A DNA stretch of 64,000 bases, taken from positions 62,001-126,000 of the forward strand of contig JAUWHO010000023.1 in the NCBI GenBank assembly GCA_030605835.1, given 5' to 3'. Each line of letters opens with the position of its first letter. The stretch's first letter is position 1. Below the pieces are notes generated by a model. It was not told where the DNA came from. It saw nothing but the letters and a program-made list of their open reading frames with translations, and did not search any database. Origin of the DNA: Candidatus Zixiibacteriota bacterium (GTDB lineage: Bacteria > Zixibacteria > MSB-5A5 > DG-27). Made by a program: the position numbers and the translations under genes. This document shows positions 9,578-19,051 of this stretch, in pieces.

Positions 9578-10363
9578 CTATATCACCTGCAGTCCTTTGA
9601 GCTTCTCCACCAGCTTTTCGGAGACCTCCTCCGGAGTGCCGGTCAGGATTTCTCCCTTGGGTCTGGGAGGGGGAGGAGACACTTTGAGCGACTTCAAGTT
9701 CGGTTCTCCCCCCGGCAGCTTGGCGATGAACTCGCTCAACTCTGCCTGCGACCACTCGGTTATGGGAGCCTTCCTGGCCCGCATCTTCCTCTTCAGGGAG
9801 GGGAGCCGGGGTTCGTTGATCTCCTTCACTACCGACAGCACCGCCGGGAGGGTCAATTCCACCACATCGTATCCTTCCTCGGTGGTGCGCTCCACTGTCA
9901 GGCTCCCCTCCTTTAGCTCCCTTATCTTCCTAACGAATAAAACCTGGGGAAGGAGCAGGAATTCTGCCAGCGCAGGGGCGACCTGGGCGGAGTCGTCATC
10001 GACCGCCTGTTTCCCGCAGAGGATCAGATCGAACTCCCCCAACTTCTTGATGCCCGCCGCCAGAACTCTCGCGGTTGCGATCGGATCTTCCGTCAAAAAA
10101 CTCTGGTCGTTGAGGAGGATGGCCTCATCAACTCCCAGAGAGAGAGCCTCCCTCAAGGAGGTCTCGTTCTCCTTCGGCCCCACCGATATGGCGGTGACCT
10201 TGCCGCCACTTTTCTCCTTGAGGCGTAGCCCCTCCTCGATGGCATACATATCGAAGGGATTGACCATCTCGGCTCCCGGGGGATGCACCACCTTACCGGA
10301 GGCCTCGTCCACCCTCACCTGCTCGATCTCTGGAACCTGTTTTATGCAGACGATAACGTTCAT
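9578..10363 (-). CDS. etfB: Electron transfer flavoprotein subunit beta
   Basis: MNVIVCIKQVPEIEQVRVDEASGKV, NPFDMYAIEEGLRLKE, LILCGKQAVDDDSAQVAPALAEFL. Confidence 0.92.
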   Translation of the reverse strand: MNVIVCIKQVPEIEQVRVDEASGKVVHPPGAEMVNPFDMYAIEEGLRLKEKSGGKVTAISVGPKENETSLREALSLGVDEAILLNDQSFLTEDPIATARVLAAGIKKLGEFDLILCGKQAVDDDSAQVAPALAEFLLLPQVLFVRKIRELKEGSLTVERTTEEGYDVVELTLPAVLSVVKEINEPRLPSLKRKMRARKAPITEWSQAELSEFIAKLPGGEPNLKSLKVSPPPPRPKGEILTGTPEEVSEKLVEKLKGLQVI

Positions 10364-10476
10364 ATCTCCTCACTCTTTTTGGAAAGAAGGAAATCTTGAC
10401 TTCAATCTTAGGTTGGCACAACGGGTAGTGACCCGTAAAGTGATATCTTGAAAAGGATAGCTCACCGCTAAAGGAA

Positions 10477-11637
10477 TCAGTGCTCCCGTCGGGTGAGACC
10501 TTTTATCAGCTCCAGGGCGATGACGGAACGTTGGATCTGATTGGTGCCTTCGTAGATTTGAGTGATCTTAGCGTCCCGCATCATCTTCTCCACCGGGTAC
10601 TCCTTCATATAACCGTAACCCCCGAAAATTTGTACCGCATCGGTGGTTACCTCCATGGCGACGTCGGAGGCGAAAAGCTTAGCCATCGCCGATATCTTGG
10701 AGAAACTCCTGGCTCCGGAATCGATAAGCCGGGCGGCATGGTGGATCAAGGCCCGGGCGGCCTCCACCTTGGTGGCCATGTCTGCCAACATGAACTGAAT
10801 CCCCTGAAATGATGAGATTTTCTTGCCGAACTGTTCCCGCTGGTGAGCGTATCTTAAGGCCTCCTCCAGTGCCCCCTGCGCGATCCCCACCGCCTGGGCG
10901 GCCACTCCCGGACGGGTGCGGTCAAAGGTCTTCATCGCCACCTGGAAACCCAAACCCTCCTTGCCCAACACGTTCTCTTTTGGAACCCGACAATCCTCGA
11001 AAACGAGCTCCCTGGTGGCAGAAGCTCGGATCCCCATTTTGTTCTCCTTCTTTCCGAAGGAGAACCCCGGGGTGCCCTTCTCGATGATGAAGGCGGTGGC
11101 TCCCCGAGCGCCTCTTTTCCTGTCGGTCATAAGAACGCTGGTGTAGATCTCCGCTTCCCCCCCATTGGTTATCCACTGTTTGGTGCCGTTGAGAACGTAA
11201 TAGTCCCCCTCCTTAACAGCGGTCGATTTGATGGAAGCAGCATCGGAGCCGCTCTCGGCCTCGGTGAGCCCGAAGGCGGCCAGTTTTTTCCCGGAGGCAA
11301 TATCCGGCAGATATTTTCTCTTCTGCGCCTCGGTTCCGTAGAGCAATATCGGGAAAGCCCCTAACCCGGTGGCGGCAAAAGCTAAGGCTACGCCTCCGCA
11401 GATTCGAGAGAGTTCCTCGGTGACGATGACCATCTCCATTACGCCGCCACCCATGCCGCCATACTCCTCCGGGATGTAGACCCCCATCAAATCGGACTGC
11501 CCCAGAATCTTCACTATCTCCCACGGGAATTCCCCGGTCTCATCGCATTCTGCCCTGATCGGGAGGATCTTCTGCTCCGCGATTCTACGAGTGAGGTCAC
11601 GAATCTCCCTCTGCTCTTCGGTGAGAAAATAATCCAT
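10477..11637 (-). CDS. Acyl-CoA dehydrogenase
   Basis: LAAFGLTEAESGSDAASI, YVLNGTKQWITNGG, IQFMLADMATKVEAAR, QIFGGYGYMKEYPVEKMMRDAKITQIYEGTNQIQR. Confidence 0.95.
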   Translation of the reverse strand: MDYFLTEEQREIRDLTRRIAEQKILPIRAECDETGEFPWEIVKILGQSDLMGVYIPEEYGGMGGGVMEMVIVTEELSRICGGVALAFAATGLGAFPILLYGTEAQKRKYLPDIASGKKLAAFGLTEAESGSDAASIKSTAVKEGDYYVLNGTKQWITNGGEAEIYTSVLMTDRKRGARGATAFIIEKGTPGFSFGKKENKMGIRASATRELVFEDCRVPKENVLGKEGLGFQVAMKTFDRTRPGVAAQAVGIAQGALEEALRYAHQREQFGKKISSFQGIQFMLADMATKVEAARALIHHAARLIDSGARSFSKISAMAKLFASDVAMEVTTDAVQIFGGYGYMKEYPVEKMMRDAKITQIYEGTNQIQRSVIALELIKGLTRREH

Positions 11638-12008
11638 CGCTTTTGCTCGTTTTTCTCTTCACATTTTGATTGCAGCAATGATAAAAAACGACAGGGAACG
11701 ACGCAAGGGGAAAATCTGTAGCAAGGTCGTTAGGTCGCCAAGAGAGAGGCGGGCAAATTCCCCTTCGATGGGCACAGTCTCCAGGATCTCGGAGGTGGAA
11801 GGTGAAGCTCTCCGCTACCGGCAACTACTCACCACTCACCAGCTACCAATAATCAATGTGATTTTTTTCACCAAACGATACCGAAATCGGTTGCGGCAGA
11901 AAAGAATATTAGATATAATGACCCGAAAATTAGAGGTCTTCCTGAACAAGGTAATCGGAGGCCTCTTGACCTTTTTGCTATGATAATGAAGGGAAAGGAG
12001 CACGAATT

Positions 12009-13418
12009 ATGAGCCTGACTACTTTACTGATCCTGATTGGTGCGGTAGTTGTCGTCCTGGCGCTGATCGTTTTTGCGCTTGCGAAACAGTACCGCAAGGT
12101 GGGACCTAACGAAGTTCTGATTATCTCCGGAGGTAGAAGACGCACCATAACCCAGCCTGACGGCACCAGGAGGAAAGTAGGTTACCGGATGCACATCGGA
12201 GGGGGAACTTTCGTTCTGCCATTCATAGAGAGTGCCCAGGTCTTGCCACTGGAGGTTTTCACCTTGACGATCGAGGTTCCAGAGTGCTTGACTTCCCGGG
12301 GGATCGCGGTCAAGGCGGTGAGTCAGGGGCAGGTGAAAGTCGGTGGCAACGAGGACATGATTCGCCTGGCGGCCGAACAGTTCTTAAGTAAGGGGGCTGA
12401 AGGGATAAGGGAAATTGGCACTCAAATCTTAGAGGGATACATGCGGGGAGCACTGGGAAGCTCCACGATAGAGGAAGTCTACCAGAACCGGGATACCTTC
12501 TCGGAGACGGTGAGAGGAAACGCCGCCGCCGATTTCGCCCGCCTGGGGCTGGAAATCGTCTCCTTCTCCCTGAAAGATATCGGCGATGATCAGGGTTACA
12601 TCGAAGCCATGGGACGACCTCGCATTGCCCAAGTGAAAGCCGAAGCCGCCATCGCTCAGGCCGAATCGGACAAGGAGGCCACGGTCAAATCCGCTATCGC
12701 CAGGAAGGAGGGGGACGTCGTCAAATTCCAGGCAGAGACCGAAATCGCCCAGGCCAGCCGGGACTATGAGACCAGACGAGCCGAGTTCCAGGCTGTCATC
12801 AACCAGAAGAAGGCTAAATCGGATCTCGCTTACGAGTTAGAACGCCAGCGGATGAACCAGCAGATCCGGGAGGAAGAATACAAGGTCAGGATGATAGAGA
12901 AAGAACACAACATCGAGCTCGAAGAGAAGGAGATCTCAAGAAAAGAGAAAGAGCTGGAATCCACTGTCAAAAAGGCCGCCGATGCCAGGAAATACCAGGT
13001 TCAGGCGGAGGCGGAGGCGGAGCGTTTTCGCATCGAGGCTCTGGCCAGAGCCAACGCTGAGGCCACCAAGTTAGAAGGGACAGCGGAAGCCGAAGCGATG
13101 ATGAAGAAGGCGGAATCCTGGAAAGACTATAACGAAGCCGCCATCTATCAGATGGTGGTGGAGAAGTTACCGGAATTAGCTCGGGCCGTATCTGAGCCGC
13201 TCTCCAAGGTCGACAAGATCGTGCTGGTCAGCAGCGGCGACGGCTCTCTGGGAGCTTCCCGAATCACCGGGCAAGTGGCTGAAATCTTAGCGCAATTGCC
13301 GACCGTTATTGAGTCCTTAAGCGGGGTCGACATCAAGAAGCTTCTGGAGAATCTGCCAGCATTTAAGGGGAAGGGAAAAGCCCCAAGCCCTCCGAGCTCG
13401 GCCAAAGGGGGAAAATAA
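12009..13418 (+). CDS. Flotillin-like SPFH/band-7 membrane protein
   Basis: N-terminal TM; YRKVGPNEVLIISGG, LTIEVPECLTSRGIAVKAVSQGQVKV, long charged coiled coil, AEAERFRIEALARANAEATKLEGTAEAEAMMKKAE. Confidence 0.88.
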   Translation: MSLTTLLILIGAVVVVLALIVFALAKQYRKVGPNEVLIISGGRRRTITQPDGTRRKVGYRMHIGGGTFVLPFIESAQVLPLEVFTLTIEVPECLTSRGIAVKAVSQGQVKVGGNEDMIRLAAEQFLSKGAEGIREIGTQILEGYMRGALGSSTIEEVYQNRDTFSETVRGNAAADFARLGLEIVSFSLKDIGDDQGYIEAMGRPRIAQVKAEAAIAQAESDKEATVKSAIARKEGDVVKFQAETEIAQASRDYETRRAEFQAVINQKKAKSDLAYELERQRMNQQIREEEYKVRMIEKEHNIELEEKEISRKEKELESTVKKAADARKYQVQAEAEAERFRIEALARANAEATKLEGTAEAEAMMKKAESWKDYNEAAIYQMVVEKLPELARAVSEPLSKVDKIVLVSSGDGSLGASRITGQVAEILAQLPTVIESLSGVDIKKLLENLPAFKGKGKAPSPPSSAKGGK

Positions 13419-13450
13419 TTGACCGGAATAGCTTACCTTGAGGCAAGGAC

Positions 13451-15793
13451 ATGTTAGCAGATAGAATTCAGCGGATCGGGTTTTCCCCCACCCTCAAAAT
13501 CACCGCCAAAGCCAAGGCCATGAAGGCAGAGGGGATTGACGTCATCGACTTCTCCGTCGGGGAGCCTGATTTTCCCACCCCGGAAAACGTCAAGGCCGCC
13601 GGCAAGGCCGCCATCGACGAGAATTTTACCAAATACACCGCCAACGACGGCATCCCGGAGCTGAAACGGGCGATTATCAAGAAGTTCAAAGAAGAGAACG
13701 GGCTGGAATACGACCCCTCCGAGATAATCGTCTCCAGCGGGGCGAAGAACTGCATGTACAATCTCTCGGTGGCACTCTTCAATAAAGATGAAGAGTGCAT
13801 CATCCCCGCTCCCTACTGGGTGTCATATCCTCACATGGTGAGCCTGGCAAAGGGCAAATCGGTCATCATCCAGACCAAGGAGGAGAACGGTTTCAGGCTC
13901 ACTCCCAAACAACTGGAAGCCGCTATATCGCCGAGCACAAAGGCCTTGATCATAAACAACCCCTGCAATCCCACCGGGGCTGCTTACTCCGAAGAGGAAT
14001 TGAAAGAGCTGGTCGAGATCGCTGCCGAGGAGGGTCTCGTTATCATAGCGGACGAGATTTACGAGAAGCTGGTATACGATGGTTTCCGATTCGTCAGCGT
14101 TGCCTCTCTGGGCAAGAAGATCAAGGAGAAGACCGTAATCATCAACGGGGTCTCCAAAGCTTATTCCATGACCGGCTGGAGACTTGGTTACGCCGCCGGC
14201 CCCAGAGAGCTGATCGCCGGGATGGACAAAGTGCAAAGCCACAACACCTCCAATGCCTGTTCGATTTCACAGAAGGCAGCCCTGGAGGCGCTGCTGGGTC
14301 CCCAGAGTGAAATCCCCCGCATGGTCTCCGAATTTCAGATGCGGCGCAACCTCATCCTCCAGAAGCTGCGGCTGATTCCGGGGACTTCCTGCATAGAACC
14401 CCGAGGCGCCTTCTATGTTTTCCCGAATTTCAGAAACTACTTCGATAAAGAGTATCAGGGGATGCAAATTCGCAATTCCTACGGTCTGGCATACTACCTT
14501 TTGAAGCAGGCCCGGGTGGCGGTCGTTCCCGGGGACGGCTTTGGAACCGAGGGCTATATCCGCTTCTCCTATGCCACCTCCACCACAAATATCGAAGAGG
14601 GGATGAACCGGGTGATTGAAGCGATGGCGAAGTTGGAGCCCACCCGGAAGGCGAAAGTGATCGCCCTCAATAACACCGTCACCTTGCGCAAGTCCTTTGT
14701 AGAGATAGAGCCGGCTACTAGTATGGAGAGGCGGGGTGCGCTGGTGGCCGAGGCTGAAGACCACCTCACCCACGACAACTACTTCGAGTGGAACGTCAAT
14801 GTTGCCGGAGTGATTCTCCAACTCCGCACGAATCTCTCCCACCTGTATGATTTCTGGATCGAGAACTGGTATCCCGCCCAACTGGAGGCGGACATAGAAC
14901 CGCATGGGATCATCTACGCCGTGGGCTGGATTCCAGGTCGGGAGCCTTACGCCTATTACAATTCTGAGTCTCGGACGGCGGTCTTTTTCAAGTCCGCTTT
15001 CTACGGTCAGCTCCGGAGCCTGGCTTTAGGGATGGTGGCCGACATGACGGAGCGTCTATTCGACCTCCATCCCATCCGCTGTTTTTGCGTCGATGTCGGA
15101 GGCATGGGGGCACTGCTGATTGCCCCTCCGGGGACTGGCAAATCGGCTCACGTGGCGGCTCTGATGCGGATGGAAGAGACCAAGCTGGTGTCAGACGACA
15201 TCGTCTTCGTTCGTTACTGTGGTAGGGAGGCTTTCGCCGACACCCCGGAGAGGAAGTTTTACATGCGCACCGATTTCGTCAAATACTATCCCGATCTAGC
15301 ACCGCTTTTCGACCGCAGCAAGTGCGAGAATGTAGTCACCAAGAAGGAGGAGTGCACCAATTCCAGGTGCATGCAGGAGGACAATTGCAGATTAGATCGC
15401 GGCGCTCCCTTCTGTTACGAGGCTTCGGATAAATCTCGGGCCATGCTCGATCCTTACTGGATTGGGGGACCCGACAAGCATAGCAAGAGGACTTCGGTCA
15501 AATGGGTTTTCATCCTGAAGCGTGACCCCGTCTCTCCCCCGATTGAGAAAGTTGACCCCGATGTTGCCATAAAACATCTGGAGGAGGGCCGAAGCCAGAC
15601 CGCAACCGGTGGCTACAAGAACGAGCCCTTTTTCAACCCCCATCTTTTGGTCAAAACCCAGGAGAGAATCGAGCTGCAGAAGCGCAACTTCGCTCGTCTT
15701 TTCAATATTGCCACTCCATACTTCGTGAACACCAGCGCCGAATCAACCGGAGAGCTGCAGGCGATGATAAGGGGCATCATTGCAGAAAAATAA
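13451..15793 (+). CDS. Fusion protein: class I/II aminotransferase (aa 1-~400) plus HprK/PEPCK-like P-loop domain (aa ~400-780)
   Basis: N-term SVGEPDFPTPENVKAAGKAAI, NNPCNPTGAAYS, NGVSKAYSMTGWRLGY; C-term LLIAPPGTGKSAHVAALMR (Walker A), ETKLVSDDIVFV, Cys-rich SKCENVVTKKEECTNSRCMQEDNCRLDRGAPFC. Confidence 0.8.
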   Translation: MLADRIQRIGFSPTLKITAKAKAMKAEGIDVIDFSVGEPDFPTPENVKAAGKAAIDENFTKYTANDGIPELKRAIIKKFKEENGLEYDPSEIIVSSGAKNCMYNLSVALFNKDEECIIPAPYWVSYPHMVSLAKGKSVIIQTKEENGFRLTPKQLEAAISPSTKALIINNPCNPTGAAYSEEELKELVEIAAEEGLVIIADEIYEKLVYDGFRFVSVASLGKKIKEKTVIINGVSKAYSMTGWRLGYAAGPRELIAGMDKVQSHNTSNACSISQKAALEALLGPQSEIPRMVSEFQMRRNLILQKLRLIPGTSCIEPRGAFYVFPNFRNYFDKEYQGMQIRNSYGLAYYLLKQARVAVVPGDGFGTEGYIRFSYATSTTNIEEGMNRVIEAMAKLEPTRKAKVIALNNTVTLRKSFVEIEPATSMERRGALVAEAEDHLTHDNYFEWNVNVAGVILQLRTNLSHLYDFWIENWYPAQLEADIEPHGIIYAVGWIPGREPYAYYNSESRTAVFFKSAFYGQLRSLALGMVADMTERLFDLHPIRCFCVDVGGMGALLIAPPGTGKSAHVAALMRMEETKLVSDDIVFVRYCGREAFADTPERKFYMRTDFVKYYPDLAPLFDRSKCENVVTKKEECTNSRCMQEDNCRLDRGAPFCYEASDKSRAMLDPYWIGGPDKHSKRTSVKWVFILKRDPVSPPIEKVDPDVAIKHLEEGRSQTATGGYKNEPFFNPHLLVKTQERIELQKRNFARLFNIATPYFVNTSAESTGELQAMIRGIIAEK

Positions 15794-15841
15794 CTTCAAG
15801 TTCCGCTGGGACCAAAGCGCAGCATGTCCCGGCGGCAGTGA

Positions 15842-15930
15842 CGGTCAGAGCATGCTATCGCTTCGGCCCTGACCGAGCTCGTGAGGCACCCCCAGTTCCG
15901 TCAGGACCGAAGTGAAACGAGTCCTGACGG
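15842..15930. repeat. Intergenic hairpin array sharing CCGTCAGG/CCTGACGG arms with 1364-1387
   Basis: CGGTCAG...CTGACCG (15842-15875); CCGTCAGGAC-N13-GTCCTGACGG (15898-15930). Confidence 0.6.
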
Positions 15931-15976
15931 TAGATAAGGGTCAGGATGCGCTATCGCTCCGACCCTCACCTAACTG

Positions 15977-16040
15977 AAAAAGCCCCCGAAGGGGCCCGAT
16001 GACCTGCCGGTCATCCACCTCCACCATCACGTGGATTATT
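15977..16040 (-). ncRNA. Candidate structured small RNA with intrinsic terminator
   Basis: Minus strand: CCAC-GTGATG-GTGG, GATGACC-GGCA-GGTCATC, GCCCC-TTCG-GGGGC-TTTTT; no minus-strand CDS nearby. Confidence 0.35.
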
Positions 16041-16144
16041 TACTAAATATCAAATCCCACTCGGCTTGTCAAGTGTTTTTTGCGGTCTTCGGGCTCCGCA
16101 ACACAGCCGTGAAATGAATCTTCCTGTTGGCACGAGGAGAAAAC

Positions 16145-16888
16145 ATGAGCACTGAATGGCAGAATTACGCAGGTGAAATCGGGGAGCTTCTTGGGCTCAA
16201 AGGCAGCCCGGTTGCGATTACTTATTCGATGGAGCCACCATCGACCTCGGCGGGTGGGAAATATCGTGTCTGTGACGCCTTCCTGCATAGCAGAGACGGC
16301 AAAGTCATCGACCTTACAGCTTCGACATCGGCCTGCAGTGGTGGAACCTGGCATCTGGGTCTCGGGGAGCGTCCGAAAGGGGAGGCAGGCAGGGCCCTCA
16401 AAGATTTTCTTGTAAATGGAGAAAAGCTCTTCTGCTCCATTTCCGCATTCCACCGGGCGATGGTCCTGAGTACGCCACCGCCGTTAGGTCTTGCGGAACA
16501 TATCATTTTCTGTCCTTTGGAGAAGGCGGAGTTCAAGCCGGACATGGTGCTCTTTATCTGCAACGCGGAGCAGGCATGCCGTCTTGTTACCCTCGATGGT
16601 TACGACACCGGCATTCCCCCGAAGCTGGAGATGTCCGGGTCGACCTGTCATCAGGCAGTCGCTTATCCCATCGTCACCGGAGAGCTAAACGTCAGCCTCA
16701 TGGATTACACAAGTCGCCGAATTCGAGGTTACACAGCCGCGGATTTGATCGTCTCAGTCCCTTATCACCGCTTTCACGGAGTCATGCGAAGCATCCCGCA
16801 CTGCACCGCCGGGCGGGCGAAAATGGAGATCCCCGAATCATTCCGCCGTCTTGTTGGGGATGAGGCCTTACAGGATCTGGAAGACTAG
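16145..16888 (+). CDS. DUF169 family protein
   Basis: LGLKGSPVAITYS, CSGGTWHLGLGE, CNAEQACRLVTLDGY, SGSTCHQAVAYPIVTGELNVSLMDYTSRR; GAGGAG precedes ATG 16145. Confidence 0.75.
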   Translation: MSTEWQNYAGEIGELLGLKGSPVAITYSMEPPSTSAGGKYRVCDAFLHSRDGKVIDLTASTSACSGGTWHLGLGERPKGEAGRALKDFLVNGEKLFCSISAFHRAMVLSTPPPLGLAEHIIFCPLEKAEFKPDMVLFICNAEQACRLVTLDGYDTGIPPKLEMSGSTCHQAVAYPIVTGELNVSLMDYTSRRIRGYTAADLIVSVPYHRFHGVMRSIPHCTAGRAKMEIPESFRRLVGDEALQDLED

Positions 16889-16933
16889 CGAAGACAACTG
16901 ACGGTTTTGCTCTGAAGCAGGACATGCATCGCT

Positions 16934-16958
16934 AGGGTGGGAGTTGAACTCCCACCCT
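16934..16958 (+). terminator. Palindromic hairpin followed by a T-rich tract; second copy of the 4694 palindrome
   Basis: AGGGTGGGAGTT-G-AACTCCCACCCT then TTTCTCTTT. Confidence 0.55.
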
Positions 16959-17065
16959 TTTCTCTTTGGGTGCCGAGCTGGAGCTTCCCTTAATCGTTGA
17001 CAAAAACCTGCAAGATAGTTAAGTTCCAATTCGAACATGTTCTCCGAATAGCTGAGGTCTGCTGA

Positions 17066-17722
17066 ATGCAAATCATTGTTGCCCCCTCTCTGCTCTCCTG
17101 TGATTTCAGCCGTCTAAAAGAGGAGGTGGAGGCGGTGGAGGCCGCTGGAGCTGACTGGATTCACCTCGATGTTATGGATGGTCACTTCGTCCCTAACATC
17201 ACCTTCGGTCCCGCTCTGGTTGAGGCAGTGAAACGATGCACCAAATTGCCCCTTGATGTCCACCTTATGATTGACAACCCCGACGAGTATTTGGAGAGGT
17301 TCATCCAGACCGGCGCCGACTGGCTCACCATCCACCAGGAGGTCGCACCTCATCTGCCTCGGACTCTCATAAGGATAAAGGAGCTTGGCGCCAAGGCCGG
17401 CGTATCTCTCAACCCCAGCACTCCCTTTAGCACCGTCATCCCGGTGATGGAGATGACGGACCTGCTTCTGATAATGACCGTGAATCCCGGCTTCGGGGGA
17501 CAGAAGTTCATTCCCAGTGTGCTGCCGAAAATAAGGGAGGCTAAGGCTCACATCGAGGGCAAAGAGCTGAATACCAAGATCGAGGTCGATGGGGGAATCG
17601 GACTTGAAACCTCGCCGCTGGTCAGGGAGGCTGGTGCTGAGGTTTTGGTCTCCGGGGAGGCGCTCTTCAAAAGCGGAGACTACAGAAAAACCATAGAGCA
17701 AATTCGGGGCAGCAAACCTTGA
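17066..17722 (+). CDS. rpe: Ribulose-phosphate 3-epimerase
   Basis: IVAPSLLSCDFSRLKEEV, DWIHLDVMDGHFVPNITFGP, MTVNPGFGGQKFI, EVDGGIGLET. Confidence 0.97.
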   Translation: MQIIVAPSLLSCDFSRLKEEVEAVEAAGADWIHLDVMDGHFVPNITFGPALVEAVKRCTKLPLDVHLMIDNPDEYLERFIQTGADWLTIHQEVAPHLPRTLIRIKELGAKAGVSLNPSTPFSTVIPVMEMTDLLLIMTVNPGFGGQKFIPSVLPKIREAKAHIEGKELNTKIEVDGGIGLETSPLVREAGAEVLVSGEALFKSGDYRKTIEQIRGSKP

Positions 17723-17747
17723 CATACTCTGCTCGGTTTGTTATAGT
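17719..17747 (+). promoter_or_regulatory. Sigma-70-type promoter overlapping the rpe stop codon
   Basis: TTGACA-N17-TATAGT. Confidence 0.65.
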
Positions 17748-17847
17748 TTCCCCGATTTTTTGACGAGAAGATAGAGGTTCCCAGATCCAGAAACTCCTCT
17801 GGACCGCAAGATGTCCGACAAATTCGATCTGAGGCCCGGAAGCCAGC

Positions 17848-18981
17848 GTGAATAGAAGCTCAACATACACCCAGTCCCGCCTGAGGGCTTTGAGAACCCG
17901 AATCAGAGCCAAAAAGCTGGATGCCCTCCTGGTGACGAGCTTGAACAATGTCCGTTACCTGACCGGTTATTCCGGTAGCAACGGGATAGCGGTGGTCTCC
18001 CAGAGAGGGGCTTATTTTCTCACCGACTTCCGTTACAAGACTCAGGCTCAAAAGGAGGTCAAAAACTATCGGATCAGGATCGCCCAGAGACAGCTCTTGC
18101 CGGAACTGAAAAACTTAGCGCCCATCAGACCGGGAGCCAGAGTCGGTTTCGAGGCCGTGAACCTCTCCGTCAAAGTGCTAGGAACTCTAAAGAAGCTCTT
18201 GCCCCAGGTGAAGTTAGTTCCGACGGAGGCTTTGGTCGAATCGATCTCCATTCGAAAAGATAAGGAGGAAATCAGAAAGCTCAGGCGGGCGGCGAGAATC
18301 ACAGACTTGGCCTTCGAGCACGCCCTGAAATTCATTAAGCCAGGTGTGAGGGAGCTCGACATCGCCAGTGAAATCGACTACTTCATGAAGAAAAATGGTC
18401 TCAAGATTCCGGCCCTGGAGAGCGTCCCCCCCTTCCAGTCTCATGCGGTGATGCCCAGCTTTGAGACCATAGTCGCCTCCGGAGTGCGTTCGGCGATGCC
18501 CCACGGGGTTGCCTCCACGAAGAAGATTAAGAAAGGGGAGTTCGTCACCATGGACTTCGGAGGTCAGTATCAGGGATACTCCTCCGACCTGACCCGCACC
18601 GTGGTGGTGGGAAAGGCCACCCCAAAACAGAAAAAGATTTACAATCTGGTCTTAGAGGCTCAACTGCTGGCCCTCTCCGAAGCCAAGGCTGGGATGAAAG
18701 CCAAGGACTTAGACAAGGTCGCCAGGGATGTCATCTCCAGGGCAGGTTACGGGAAAAACTTCGGGCATGGTTTGGGACACGGCTTGGGACTTTTGGTGCA
18801 CGATTCGCCCGCAGTCAGCCCCAGCAGCGAAGCCACCCTGCTTCCAGGGATGGTAATCACCATCGAGCCGGGAATCTACCTTCAAGGCTGGGGCGGGGTG
18901 CGGATCGAAGACGATATCGTCATCACCGAAGGGGGCTGTCAGCTTCTCACCAAGGCAAACAAGGAGTTGGTGGAGCTTTAG
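17848..18981 (+). CDS. Xaa-Pro aminopeptidase/M24B peptidase
   Basis: [76 protein letters not shown]. Confidence 0.93.
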   Translation: MNRSSTYTQSRLRALRTRIRAKKLDALLVTSLNNVRYLTGYSGSNGIAVVSQRGAYFLTDFRYKTQAQKEVKNYRIRIAQRQLLPELKNLAPIRPGARVGFEAVNLSVKVLGTLKKLLPQVKLVPTEALVESISIRKDKEEIRKLRRAARITDLAFEHALKFIKPGVRELDIASEIDYFMKKNGLKIPALESVPPFQSHAVMPSFETIVASGVRSAMPHGVASTKKIKKGEFVTMDFGGQYQGYSSDLTRTVVVGKATPKQKKIYNLVLEAQLLALSEAKAGMKAKDLDKVARDVISRAGYGKNFGHGLGHGLGLLVHDSPAVSPSSEATLLPGMVITIEPGIYLQGWGGVRIEDDIVITEGGCQLLTKANKELVEL

Positions 18982-19051
18982 CGGCGGTGTCGAAGGATCG
19001 CTTCTGGATCAATTCATTGCCCGACCAAACCGGCGGGCAACAGGTGGGATC

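Noticed and set aside
9201-9755. 184-aa minus-strand ORF
   Set aside because: Overlaps etfB in another frame, low-complexity basic composition, no recognisable motifs; its tail covers the probable promoter region.
10413-10427. TTGGCACAACGGGTAG resembling a sigma-54 site
   Set aside because: The -12 half is GTAG rather than TTGC and it points toward no gene start on that strand.
13451-15793. Possibility that the aminotransferase/P-loop fusion is a frameshift or missed-stop artefact
   Set aside because: One continuous frame with no compositional break; an artefact joining two ORFs in register through a plausible linker is less likely, though read-level confirmation is still needed.
16127-16137. 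TTGGCACGAGG resembling a sigma-54 -24 element before DUF169
   Set aside because: No TTGC at -12 spacing; it overlaps the ribosome binding region.
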